From NCBI GenBank assembly GCA_015680685.1, contig MNCI01010810.1, positions 18,752 to 82,751 on the forward strand: DNA of 64,000 nt. The letters are read 5' to 3'. Every line of letters starts with the position of its first letter. The stretch's first letter is position 1. Shown here in pieces: positions 23,801-34,584 of this stretch. Origin of the DNA: Gnetum montanum. Lineage: Eukaryota; Streptophyta; Gnetopsida; Gnetales; Gnetaceae. Both the position numbers and the translations under genes were made by a program. The notes under the pieces were generated by a model that was not told the DNA's origin, did no database searches, and saw only the letters and a program-made list of their open reading frames with translations.

Positions 23801-24222
23801 CTGTCAACGTGTATCAATGGGATCAAACTCAAAAGAATCACAAACACCACTACAAACATGAATGAGAGGCATACCTTAAAAGGTACAAGGATGAGTCTAT
23901 GGAGTGTTGTTGCCGTGACATGTTTCTTGATACCATTGGCCCAACGTGAGCTTATGAATTATTTTCTAGCAATGTAGTGCTGAGTGGAACCCCAAAGAGA
24001 CACATTGTTATGCCTTTGGGATAGGTTTCTTCTGTTACATTTTCGTCGGGGCCTCCCTCAAGGATAGTTGTAAAGAAAGGAAAGACCCTTGTGGGTATTG
24101 ACCTCAACAAGGAAGATTGGACACACCTATTAGAGGCAAAAATCCTCTAACACTTGGAGGCAGGCCTCAATATGATGCCTCTAGATATGGATGCAAGTCC
24201 TTCTTATGTTGGTCTAGTTTGA
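20822..24222 (+). pseudogene. Multi-exon gene antisense inside element 3, decayed; 962-codon spliced frame
   Basis: Exons inferred from splice sites: 20797-21246 (ATG at 20822), 21328-21599, 21684-22739, 22832-22984, 23159-23302 and 23387-24222 (stop TGA 24220-24222). Introns are 81, 84, 92, 174 and 84 bases, each GT..AG with donors such as GTGAGT or GTAAGT. The first has a plant-like branch site, ATGCTAAC. A further intron, 20728-20796, may precede. Joined, the exons keep one frame for 2886 bases (962 codons including stop) without a net frameshift. The last four introns are phase 1. About 25 in-frame stops lie inside, so the gene is dead. The protein has a VWVVFDLTDDFFGDLFGLP segment near 21950, a Lys-rich patch near 22635 and an acidic region near 22860-22975. 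The FGLP segment recalls domains in plant retrotransposon-associated extra ORFs (weak inference). The function is unknown. Confidence 0.72.
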
Positions 24223-24559
24223 ATTACTTTTATTTATTTTGTGATAATTTTATATGTCACCTATTTGTTAGCTAATTTATTGCTTTATTTTTTCTAAAGC
24301 AAATTTTGGACAATGGCACAGGCCTTAGCGGAGTAGTAGAGGAAGAGGAAGAAGAAGAAGAACCCTAGCCCCCACCAAACACTACTAGCTGAGTAGCCCA
24401 AGATGTAGCCATGCTATTAGACAATTTTTCATTTTTGACAATTTCTTATTTTGGATGTATACTTGAGCTATATATTTTATTGATGGGTTAATGGAAATCT
24501 AATGATGATTCATATATCACTTTGTTATCTTTTATGTAATGTTGCAGGAATTTTAACTT
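24223..24559. other. Downstream flank of the antisense gene
   Basis: AT-rich DNA with a possible further splice acceptor (TTTTTTCTAAAG at 24288-24299) and a GAA-rich run at 24339-24362. A last exon encoding a Lys/Glu-rich tail is possible but not demonstrated. Confidence 0.35.
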
Positions 24560-24800
24560 GCCATTTGATTGATGCCATTAGGCCCCTTGTGGGCCCCATG
24601 CTAGTTTAGGGCCATGGCAGAAGGGCCATTGCTAGTTTAAAGCCATTTCAAGCCTTCACTAGTTTAAGGCCATTTTAGTCCATTGTGAAAAAGAAAGTAA
24701 GTTGCCAATTTTAGGCCCTAGTGGGCCATGCGGTAGTTTAGGGCCTTTTCGGGTTGTGGTGCTAAAAGGAAGCAGGTTGCTAGTTTTAGGCCTTAGTAGG
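24560..24800. repeat. Minisatellite with GCTAGTTTAAGGCC core
   Basis: Five or six diverged units of about 40-60 bases carry GCTAGTTTA followed by GGCCATG or GGCCTT. They resemble the array at 15230-15555, so the same type of repeat occurs on both sides of the pol region of element 3. Confidence 0.6.
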
Positions 24801-25059
24801 CTATTCTTTTTTGAAAACAAAAGGACTAAATGAAACTACATAAACTAATGAAATAACTAATGTGAGATGTAAATAATCATGCAAGTGTAACTATATAAGC
24901 AAAAACAAAAGATGACCGAGAAATGTGAACGAACTAAGGCGATACCTTAGTCATGTAACTATTTTCTAACCCTATGTGGGTTAAAGGGTGCATAGGCCCT
25001 CGGAGGCATAAGGTGATACTCGCCTAGACCTTCATTAGTTGTGCTAAAGGGCAATTTTG

Positions 25060-25800
25060 CCTAGAGAGCTCCCTCAGGGAGGTTGCTCGCTTCGTTTGGT
25101 TGCTGAGATAAGTCAGCCAAATAGAGTTGGCTTTCATCTCGAATAGGTGACATGTCTATGGGGAACTCTACTTTTGACTTGTGCTTTGCATCAACATTGT
25201 TGATGGTCAATGGAGATACATTATCACCATATATGACCACCTCTCCACCTTCATAGGGAAGGTAGATCTCCTGATGGATGGGTGAAGAGATAGCCCGTAA
25301 TTGGGCTAGGTAGGACCTCTCCATGATCAAGTTGAACCCAAGCATCTCTTTAACGACAATGAACTTGGTAGTAGTGGGGAATTTCTCCCTTGTCATGAAA
25401 GCTATCATGACTATTCCATTTACTACAACACATGCACCATTGAAGGATTTTAAGCATATTATCTTGGTCGGCTTGATTTAGTCAACAAGACCAAGTTTGT
25501 TAAAAATCAGGAATGGGATGACGTTGGTTGCTACCCTATCATCAATGTGCACCATGCAGATTTTGTACTGCCCTACATGAATTGTTATAAACATTGGTGC
25601 ACTAGTAACCTGACTCTTTTTAGGGTCAATCTTAATAATCTCATTGCGAATGTCAAGGGTGCTGATCTCAGCTCCTGGGTTGTGGGGGGAAGCATTACAG
25701 TGTGGATGGATTTTTCATCCTTTGGAATATCTTCCTTGATAGGAATAGAGGTCAACATGTGGACTAATGCTTCATAGTAAAAAAAAGGAGATCATTATTA
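25060..25800 (-). pseudogene. Protease domain of element 3, decayed
   Basis: The clear open piece is 25061-25408, which shows a retropepsin C-terminal region of Tat type: FIVVKEMLGFNLIMERSYL, then LRAISSPIHQEIYLPYEGGE. Family members have an I-[IL]-G-R-x-W-L core, here changed to IMERSYL. Further upstream (about 25508-25552) the segment IDDRVATNVIPF stands where the active-site D-[ST]-G should be, so the catalytic motif is lost. The domain would process Gag-Pol. It follows gag directly in the element. Confidence 0.75.
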
Positions 25801-26389
25801 GGTCATACAGGCTTAGAGTTATGTTCTTTTTTTTGAAAGCCTGCTTAACATGTGCCAATGCATCCAAGAAGTCTTTTTTGCTATCTATTATTTTGGTAGC
25901 CCTTACTTCTTCCATGCGACCCAAGAGATAGATCTCTTGAGGAGGAGATTTAGCCTTTACTTGTGCAGCAGGCTTCTGAGGCTTAATGCTTGTTTGTTGG
26001 TTGCTTGCACTTGCATTAGCATTCTAAGATGATGAGGCCATGGGGATGGAAGATAAGGGGATGGGCTTAGGAGGACCTAACTCCATACGTTTCCTAATCA
26101 ACTTGTCAGTGAGATGCTCATTGAGTCTCTTGGGATGCAACTTTGAGGGGGTAGGATGTGATGTAGTTTCCACCATTGGACTCTAGGCAGGTGAGGGGTT
26201 TGCACATTGTGGCACCCTGATGACAAAGGATGTTTGGGTTGCTATTGTTGCGACATGCTATGAGGCCCTAACCACAAAGGGTGTTGTGGGCACCCGAGGT
26301 GGTGCTTTGATGACAAAAGGGGACTGTGGTCTAGTCAACATTGAGGCCTTAGTGTTACTAGAGGGCACGCGAACCACAAAATGGTTCAT

Positions 26390-28657
26390 GTGGCTATTCC
26401 ACATTGTTATCAACATTGATGGGATTGATGATGTAGCCTGCATTGCTAGTATTGAGGGGCTCTTTATAGACCTTCATTGGTTGGTTTTCTGGGTGCAATG
26501 GATTGCTATCATCAAGGACCAATTTTCCCTGATCGATCATGCATTGGATATCATATTTTAAGACCAAGCAGTAGTCCATATCATGGCCATGCAATTGATG
26601 ATAGTTGTAAAATTAGTCCAATCTAATGTTTTTAGGAACCAGGGGCTTGTTCAGCATAGCTAGTAAAGGGTTTTTGAGGACCTTACAGTATTGCTCATGG
26701 CACTTGTGTGTGTCCTCAAACATCTGATTGTGTTGGATGTGCCCAGCATAAAGTAACTAGTCTAAAAGCTTGGATAGCTTGATGGGTAACATGGTATACT
26801 TTGAGTGATCCTTATGCTCAAAGATTGGCCTTGGGGTAGCTTGCATCGTAGCTACTAGCGATGTGGGATGGTTGGTTCCTGCAGTGTTAGAACTAGATGC
26901 TTTGTTGTTGTTGGTTGGAGTCTTAGGCACCTTAGTCATTGGTTTAGTGTTGTTGGGCTTAGCCTCATCGACCATAGCTACAATGGTTGCTATTGCCTAT
27001 CCCTTTTATTTGTCCTTTTTTGTGTGTGCATTTCTATAGGCCAGGTCCTTACTGGCCTTTATTGTGTCCTGGAGGCTCTTTGTTTGAGCAAAGGCATGGT
27101 TGAGGGAGCACGGGGCTAGATAGTATAGTTTTGACTTAATGAAGTCATTCACTACACCCTTAAAGATGGCCAAGAGGTGGGTCTCCACTATTGTTTTTCA
27201 AATTTTGTTGATAGAAGTGCTCCAACATTGTATGAATTTTTGCATATGCTTTAGAGGCCCTTGCTTGATGTCCATTAGCTAGCCCAGGGTGGCCTCAGGC
27301 TTCATGTTGTACTTGAAGTGAGTTACAAATTGGCTGAGTAATTCTTCCAGGGTAAAGATGGAAGCCCTAGGAAGCTTACGGTACTAGTTAAAGCACCTTG
27401 CCGATTAAGGACATGGTGAAGATGTAGATGATCGCATGTGGCCATGCTTGTAGGAGCAAGCATTTATAATGAAAAGTTATAGGGTGGGCATTGGGATCTC
27501 AATCACCATTATATATGGTGAACTAGGAAAGCTGGACCCTAGGAGGTAGGGTCAGCGATGGGACCATAGGACTGAGGGGATCACCCTAGTAGAAGTCCAT
27601 CACATGGACCATTTTGGAGTTAGCAACTTTAAGTTTCCTAACCTCCTCCATTAATGTTTGGATGAGTTAGAGCACCTAGTTCAAACTTGGGGAAGATGCG
27701 ATTGGTTGCATTGGTTGTGCCACCCATTGTGCTATGTGAGCATCCCACACCCTTGTTGTGGGCTATGCGACCACATGAAACACTTGTTGCATTTGCTATT
27801 ATGTGTATTGTTGCATGTGTGACCTCTGTGCCATAGGCATAGAGGCTAGAACCCACCACATGGTTGTGGCTTGGGCTATTAAAGGAGGTGCTAATGACAC
27901 AAGTGGGAAAAAGGACACTTGGCTCATGTGTGGATGAGAAAAATACACCGTGTGCATGTATGGTTGTGTTGGCATCATTGATGCCAGCATAGAAGATTGT
28001 CCGAATTGGGCATAGATGACAAAGGAAAAGGTGGCAGATGGTCTTGCACCTTGTTGTGCATGTAGTACTTGGTGACTCATCATCACAGGCATGGACNNNN
28101 NNNNNNNNNNNNNNNNNNNNNNNNNNNNNNNNNNNNNNNNNNNNNNNCTTAAAGAAGGCAGATGACTATGATTGGTATGGGACAAAACTAGAAATAGGCT
28201 ATTAGATAGAGGTGTAAAATGGGATACCACTCTCTAAACGAGCCTCAAATTCATCTTTCCTATCTTGCAAGGGCTCATCATAGTTTAATGCTACATCATG
28301 CTCTTTAGGCCCACTCACTCTAATGAGTTGGTCCAATAACCATTGAAAGTTTTTGGTAAGCGAGATGAATGCATCAGGTGTAGGAAGAAATCCCTTCCCA
28401 TTTCGATGTATGATCTCAAAGCTTCACTTAGCATCTAGTTCTTGGTAGTCTAGGGATAGACTCGCTTGAAGTTTCACATAGAGGAAGTTGTATTTTTTTT
28501 CACCGAGCATCATGTGCTCAGGTGGTTGGTTGTGTAGTCTGAGTGACTGCCATTGTGGCTATACAAGACTGAGTGGGGGATCAATTTCTACCACCTACTA
28601 GATAGGGTGGGTTACCTCCATGCTTAGGGTAGAGGTTGAAGGATGTGTGAGATTCAT
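26390..28657 (-). pseudogene. Gag of element 3, decayed
   Basis: The start is placed at the ATG at 28655-28657 (MNLTHPSTST), about 450 bases inside the 5' LTR. The minus-strand frame goes through a capsid-like region (27000-27600) with a YNGDQDPNAH-type entry and a GWLMDIKQ-type helix, expected for the Retrotrans_gag family. It ends with a nucleocapsid-like YHQLHGHDMDYC and the LKYDIQCMIDQGKL segment typical of Tat elements (26394-26594). The first Cys of the knuckle reads Tyr. Stops and small frame changes are present, and 51 unknown bases lie at 28097-28147. The 113-aa plus-strand ORF at 26220-26561 is a shadow of this gene. Confidence 0.78.
28097..28147. other. Assembly gap (51 Ns)
   Basis: Unknown bases inside the gag of element 3. 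The true length of the gap is not known. Confidence 0.99.
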
Positions 28658-29088
28658 GTTACTGTGTAAAAATGAAAGAAATGATAGTGTTGAACAGAAA
28701 ATGGTTAAGTGCAGAGAATGTTGGAAAAATGGCTAAGTATGAAAAACTGTGAAAATAGGCAAAAAAATGACTAACTTTAGAAACATTGCTAAATAGTGAC
28801 TAACTTTGGTGTTATGCTCATGATGCTCTAAGAACTTGTTATGCTCTCTAAAGCACCCAGAGGTTAACACAACAAATATAGTTGGGCTTTTCTCCTACGG
28901 GGTTCTAGGGGAATTGACAACTTGGACCAATCTACATCAACTGAATCTCATACAACTCCTGCACTCGCTTATGATCCAACTACTACCATGGTAGTTTCAT
29001 AGGGGTGTGACATCTATGCTAGCTTGAAACTAGTAACAGAGGCATAGAAAGCATGTAGGACTACCCTTGAACACAGAAGGAATGGAAG

Positions 29089-29111
29089 GCTCTCCTTCTA
29101 GTACCAAAAAA
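29089..29111 (-). promoter_or_regulatory. Primer-binding site of element 3
   Basis: Directly inside the 5' LTR the minus strand reads TTTTTTGGTACTAGAAGGAG. The TGG core next to the LTR is as expected for a tRNA 3' CCA complement. I cannot assign the tRNA with confidence. Confidence 0.5.
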
Positions 29112-30921
29112 TGTGATGACCAAAAATTTTGGTGGCTGGAACACTAAGAGGTTAGTGAGCATACAACCTAACCCTGAGTCCGTGCAAGGTTCATGTTGGA
29201 AGTGGAGATGGGGTGCCCTAAATGATCTTGTTAATTGAATAGGGACTTACGAGGTGTTAAGATGAACATGTGCGAGAGGGGTTTATCTAGCAGTACCTAT
29301 GGGCATTAGGGTCGACTAAGCCAGAGCATAGTGGGGTGTCCTAGCCTAAGAATAACAATGTAAACATGCAAATATGTATGAAATGGTGAGAAAATGTAAG
29401 TGCTATGCTAAATACCAAAGAAAAATTCTTAAGAAATGCAACAAAACTTGAGAACGAAAGTGCACTATCCTAAACGGGGAAGCATAACAATTATAGGAAA
29501 AGAGATGAGTGGTATGTGATATACAGATAGACACAGTGGTAGCACAATAGTGTAGTCATAGTCTCTGGGGCATCTAGGCTATGGAACTGACATCTACCAT
29601 GGGGACTAAACCTGCCAGGTTGGCTATTACTATGTTCTATAGGTATAGTGGTGAACTATGTGTTAGATGGTGTGTGTTAGTTGTTCGATGAGGTCCTGGA
29701 ATGTGTCCAAGTGCTAGGTGTGCTCGAGTGCTCAAGAGTGAGAGTGCTAAGGATCCTCAGAATGTCAAAATGCCTAATGCTCTTTTGATTTGCCAACCCC
29801 TAGAATGCTGAATGCCAGGCTATTTATAGGGCTAGGGTTAGTAGGAAATGTGGATCAAGTGCCATGTGACATGAGGGTAGATGGGGCTACGCTAGACCCT
29901 ACTACACTCCTGGGGGAGTAGCAAGTGCTATGCTTTGGAGTATTGGAACAAATCTCCAAAGACTGCTAAACTATGACTACATTGCCAAGACTGCATGTGC
30001 CAAAGTTTGAATGACTGCAATGTACCTGCAAATAGTGCAAAAAATAGTGCAACTTGGAGGCTACACTCTGGGACTATGTCTTCCCCTCTTTTGAGTAGGG
30101 TCAAGTGTAGGTACAATTTGGGGGATCAATGAGGATGAAAAAGAGATACAAATTGTTGATCCTGCTTGTCAAAGGGTTGTTAGAGCTGAGATGAAGGCTA
30201 ATGCTGAGTTTTGATGGCTTTTGGAGGTTGTTTGAGGCTTTTCTTCAATGTTACACTGGTTACGCTCTAGAGCATAACACAACACTTTTGTCAAATTTTG
30301 AAAAATTTGATATCTATCACTGGTTACACTAGCTATGCTTTGGAGCCTAGTAGAGTGTAGTAGGGATACTTAGAAAAATTTGATAGAATTTGTAGTTTTC
30401 CTTAATGCTATGTTGGCTATGCTCTGGGGTGTAGCAGGAGAGATAGCCTTAGGAGTTAGAAAATTTGCCAAATATCTATTCCATGTTGAGCTAGCTTGGC
30501 AACTTCTTACTTAACACTTAGGCAAAACTAGCCACTGAAAAGTGTGCTACACTAGCTATGCTTTAGAGTGTAGTGAAGCATAACAACCTAGGAAATAGAA
30601 AGTTTGCCAAATTGTTTTGTCCATCCTAAGCAATCCTGATAACTTCTAGCTTGGCACTTGGGCAAATTGGCCATGGAAGTGTGTGCTATCCTGGCTATGC
30701 TCTAGAGCGTAGTAGGCAGAGTGAGAGCATAATAGAACACTTAGAAAAATTTTTCATGCAATTGCTATTGAGACAAAATTTTTTTCAAAATAGGCCTTGA
30801 TGCATGCTATGTTGGCTACGTTGGGGAGCATAGCACCAACACTTAGAAAAAATTTGCCAAGTTTTGACACTTAGACAAATTTGTAGTTGAAGTGTTGAGG
30901 CCCAACATTGGTGGTGTTTCA
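29112..30921 (-). repeat. 5' LTR of element 3
   Basis: This 1810-bp copy starts TGTGATGACC and ends GGTGGTGTTTCA, followed by the target duplication ACATC (30922-30926). It carries the same subrepeats as the left copy (30240-30870), for example GCTATGCTCTAGAGCGTAG near 30693. Differences from the left copy are mainly transitions plus small indels. The promoter should lie here; a TATTTATAGGG box sits at 29820-29830 in this copy and at 12698-12708 in the left one. Confidence 0.88.
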
Positions 30922-30926
30922 ACATC

Positions 30927-31250
30927 TATTAAAAATTAGTAGATATTTTTTATTTTCATAAATGTCTATTCCAAAAAGTTGGTAAAAGAATTCATAGACA
31001 CATCTATAGAAATTATAAATACTTATCAAGCATAATAGACATCTATAGGATCATTAAACATCTATCCAAAGGATAAGTCAAAACAAAAAATTCAAGCTTT
31101 TATATTTACTCATGATTCAACCACTATACTCACCCTAATAGGCATTGCTTCTTGCTTGTATTTATTTTTAATTATAGAATTTTTATATATTTAATGGTTG
31201 AAGGTTGAAATCCAATTCTCCTATAAGTTTTTCTTTTATTAGATATTATG
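30927..31250. repeat. Right part of the repeat split by element 3
   Basis: AT-rich DNA with several ACATCTAT or GACATCTAT copies (30922, 30990, 31028, 31050). It continues the sequence that stops at 11975. No gene is present. Confidence 0.45.
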
Positions 31251-31625
31251 TTTACTATGAATACTTGGTCATGATTATTTCAATCTTTATTATACATTTA
31301 TAATCATATAATACTCCATTCATGAATCAACGTATCTTTGAATGTGAATGCATTGTTGTTGTTTTTTAAATAATTTTTTTTGGTTTTTGTGAGTCTATCA
31401 TAATTACCTTTCACCACTACCATTCCCACCCATACTCCTATCCCATGTAATACTCTATTTATAGAGTATTTAGAACCCTATCCTTACCCAAGCCATAATT
31501 TCTGTAATTTTTCATCATCAAACTAGATTTTTGAGTTCATTTCTATTTCAAGTTTAATATTTGTTAGAATAGCCTTCTTAAGCAATAACTTTAAGTTAAT
31601 GACCTATCTAAAATCTAATAATGAG
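31251..31625. other. Intergenic AT-rich DNA
   Basis: I see no gene, known repeat boundary or RNA gene in this stretch. Confidence 0.5.
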
Positions 31626-31775
31626 GTGTTAGCCTAGTTATACAAGTCTTGGCCTAGTAACCCTAGGTCACAAGTTTGATTCTACTAGGTAGCACTGAGT
31701 TATAAATTTTTATAAATCTTAGGGTGTACCTATGTTTCAATTATTTTGAGTTCTAACACCCCTTGATCTATCTAA
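31626..31775 (+). repeat. Possible tRNA-derived SINE remnant, copy 1
   Basis: A segment with an A-box-like TTAGCCTAGTTATACAAG and, about 40 bases on, a B-box-like CAAGTTTGATTC, followed by GAGTTATAAATTTTTATA and TTTCAATTATTTTGAG. The second half recurs at 32040-32165. The box spacing suits an RNA polymerase III promoter, but both boxes are degenerate. Confidence 0.4.
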
Positions 31776-32039
31776 AATATAACCTTACCAATGCATCTAA
31801 GATGCTTAAACTTGTCAAGTTTGATTCTTGGTTCACTAGAATTGAAGTTATTGTGCTTGTTTTACTGAAGTTTATATTTTTTGAAAAAACTCACATTAAA
31901 TCTAAGTTTATATTCTTGTGGATAAGTTGTATGTATTATGTTGAGAGAGAAAAAACCATGCATGCTTACACATAGAGGGGATATCTATCATCTTGCATAT
32001 GATACTTCCATCTTATAAATAGATATTTATAAAATTTTT

Positions 32040-32165
32040 GATTTCGAGTCTCCAAGTTATGAGTTTGATTCTAGTAAGCAATGTTGAGTTATAAAGTTCT
32101 AATTGGACTATATCTTAAGATGTACTTATGTTTCAATTATTTTAGGTACCAACAACCCCCTCTAA
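32040..32165 (+). repeat. Possible SINE remnant, copy 2
   Basis: This repeats the B-box part and tail of 31626-31775: ATGAGTTTGATTC, GTTGAGTTATAAA, GATGTACTTATGTTTCAATTATTTT. The A-box part is not recognisable. Confidence 0.4.
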
Positions 32166-33850
32166 ATAAATGTTTATCCTTCATCAATAGTACATTTATG
32201 TTGGAAAGTATTAAAGACTTATTAGATTGTGAAGTTTGGGAAAGAAAAGAAAGTGAAGAAAAGAAATTTTCAAGCTCTACAGAAATGTTGTGAGAAGGAT
32301 TATTTAATTTTTCTAGTCATTATGTTATCATATTTTGTTAAAAATTTTGGACATGTCTTCTTTACTATCACATTTTTTGCTATTATTTTATTATTAAATT
32401 ATAACTCTACCAAATTTATATTATATTAAGATTATCTTGCATATAACTTAGATTGAAATTATATCCAATTTATTTTGTGAATTTTTGGTAAAGTTTCTAA
32501 GATATGTGTAACTCTAACAAATTTTGCTCTTGAACATTGATTGATTTTTTTGGATTGGTTCTTGGTATAGGATGGAATTATGTTAGAATTTTTTGAAATT
32601 CATTATTGTTTTAAAACATTTTTTAAAAGATAAATTATTATTATTATGACTTGGTTTTTCTTAGTTGGTGGTTAGAGCCATGAATCTTTAAGATGGCCCA
32701 TCTACATGTAGTAGTAAGGTGTTTCTACATAAGCCTTACTTCATAAGAATAGAGATTGGGATAGATTTCCTACCTTGAATTTGATATCAAAAGTTCATGT
32801 ATGACCTTGAATTAATCGAAGACCTTGATAATAAGTAGTTAAGTCTAATGATGTAAGTTAAGACATAGTCAAGACTTTGTCTTTCGAGATGTGGGTCATG
32901 ATTTGTTGTTAAGAATACTAGTAGTGAGCTTATTATCAAGATTTAGATAATAGGGGCTTGTTTGAGATCACACAATATAATTTGAATGTTAGTAGTGATG
33001 TTAATACAAAGACTTGCTCATTGAAAATTCTTAGGTTTGGATTAAATATAAAATATCTAATTTTGGAATATCTAGAATATTTTTAGATTTTTGGATATTT
33101 TAAAATATATAATTGAATCCTTTACACTAAGAATATACCCTCTACTTTATGAATTTCCTTATGGGTCTTTGACCCCAAAAGATATACATATTAAAAATAA
33201 AAATTTAGAGTAAAAATGTAAAGGAGTACTACAAAGAGAAGAAACTTCAAATAAAAAAAAGGAAAGGTCTAATGGTTTGGGAATGCCTTTTCAAGTTTTC
33301 ATCCTTACAACCAATCCTAAAAAAACATTTTCTTTGGGGTAGGAAATTGGACAATCAATGTAAAGATTAACATTAGGTGAAGGAGGAGGAGGCCCCCACC
33401 CTATTAATAAAAGCAACATTGTCAAAAGATATTATCTTCATATCTTGACTAATAGTTGCAGATGAATTATTAAAACTTAAAATATCATGAACATGCTATC
33501 AATTCTAAAGATTTCATAAATAAAATTCCTTGACGTTTTTTTATTATGAAGAATCATTTGGAAGCCATTTGAATCAACAACACGTTTCTATAAGATCTTT
33601 TGAATACATATTTGTTTCCCCTTATTCATTAAAGAATTCTTTAAAATTAATGTGATTGGAAGCTTCCTCAAAGGTATATTTTTGAGCAACATTAAAAGAA
33701 AAGGGTGGGAACTATTGAAACATCAGTAGAAGAAATTGTTATAGGATTAAAAGAAAAGGGTGGGATCTATTGAAACATTAGTAGAAGAAATCATTATAGG
33801 ATTTGCAACATCTATAGGAAAAACCTTAGCAAGATCTACAACATTTGTAA
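32166..33850. other. Intergenic AT-rich DNA
   Basis: No gene is supported. Small ORFs near 32081-32429 have no motif. A near-repeat of about 60 bases occurs at about 33690-33750 and 33740-33800 (phrases GTGGGAACTATTGAAACAT and GTGGGATCTATTGAAACAT). Confidence 0.5.
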
Positions 33851-33859
33851 AAGACACCT

Positions 33860-34400
33860 TAGTAGTGTTTATAGTAGATTGGTGTTGATGCAATTGCATA
33901 GCCTTTTTTGTAGCATAAAAGGACATGAATCAAAGATATAATCCTTTTAATGATAATAGTAACATAACTTTGAAAGATTGTAGTAAACAACCTTATGTAC
34001 ATAATGAATTTCACTAGCACATAGAAGAATTTCTCACTTAAGTGAATCCAAATCCAACTTAATCATAGATTGAATTCTACGAGAATCATTAGTTGTAGCT
34101 AGGGTTTAAAAATGCTTTATTGGCCCAATTTGAGAGATAATATCCCTTTCAACATTTTCAAAAATCAATAGAAGATTTGGCAATTCAACAAAATAGGGAA
34201 CCCTTTGAAATTTAGGAGAGGTTGGATTAAAAGAAGTCCATTTTTGAATAATTAATAAAGCATGACAATGATTGAAAACACCAATATCAAGGTTCTTCAA
34301 AACTATCATTGGATCAACAAATTCTACCAACAATTTCTTTATGACTTTAGGCTAAAAGCTTATATGTTCCATAAACAAGAAAATTAAATTATCTTTCTTA
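33860..34400 (-). pseudogene. Remnant resembling a plant LINE ORF1 / zinc-knuckle gag-like protein
   Basis: Open piece 34106-34333 on the minus strand includes KWTSFNPTSPKFQRVPYFVEL. The frame continues leftwards as NDSRRIQSMIKLDLDSL, EILLCASEIHYVHKVVYYNL and LCYYYHQKDYIFDSCPF. This order recalls the ORF1-type proteins of plant L1 elements, with a VxYxxLP..C-x2-C-x4-H-x4-C knuckle. Here a Cys and the His have become Tyr. The match is from memory of the family pattern and has not been searched. Confidence 0.42.
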
Positions 34401-34584
34401 CTAGAGGGTTCTAACTCTAACATTTTAATACAAAAAGCTTTAAATAGCTAAGGAAAATTCAAAAATAAGGATCTAAGATCAATTATGGTTTTTTTTGTTG
34501 AAAATTAAAATTTTGGAATATTAAAATAATTTATTTATATATATTGTATTTTTGTAAAATATGGATTATGTGAGACCTAATCCC

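Larger units (their letters stand above)
11976..30921 (-). mobile_element. Element 3: giant Tat/Ogre-like LTR retrotransposon (18.9 kb) carrying an antisense spliced gene
   Basis: LTRs lie at 11976-13739 and 29112-30921. The perfect 5-bp duplication ACATC at 11971-11975 and 30922-30926 fixes both ends. The left LTR's terminal TG has decayed to TA; the right one is still TG, and both end TTTCA. In minus-strand order the element contains: 5' LTR, primer site, gag, protease, a roughly 6-kb interval, RT plus RNase H, a second (archaeal-type) RNase H, integrase, a minisatellite, and the 3' LTR. Dual RNase H and great length are hallmarks of the Tat/Ogre lineage of Ty3/gypsy. The protease-RT interval holds a multi-exon plus-strand gene. 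All coding parts carry stops, so the element is dead. Confidence 0.88.

Noticed and set aside
26220-26561. 113-aa plus-strand ORF
   Set aside because: It is antisense to the nucleocapsid part of the element 3 gag, which has a recognisable Tat-type motif on the minus strand.
31763-32429. Overlapping small plus-strand ORFs as a host gene
   Set aside because: They are short and AT-rich, have no domain, and overlap the SINE-like repeats.
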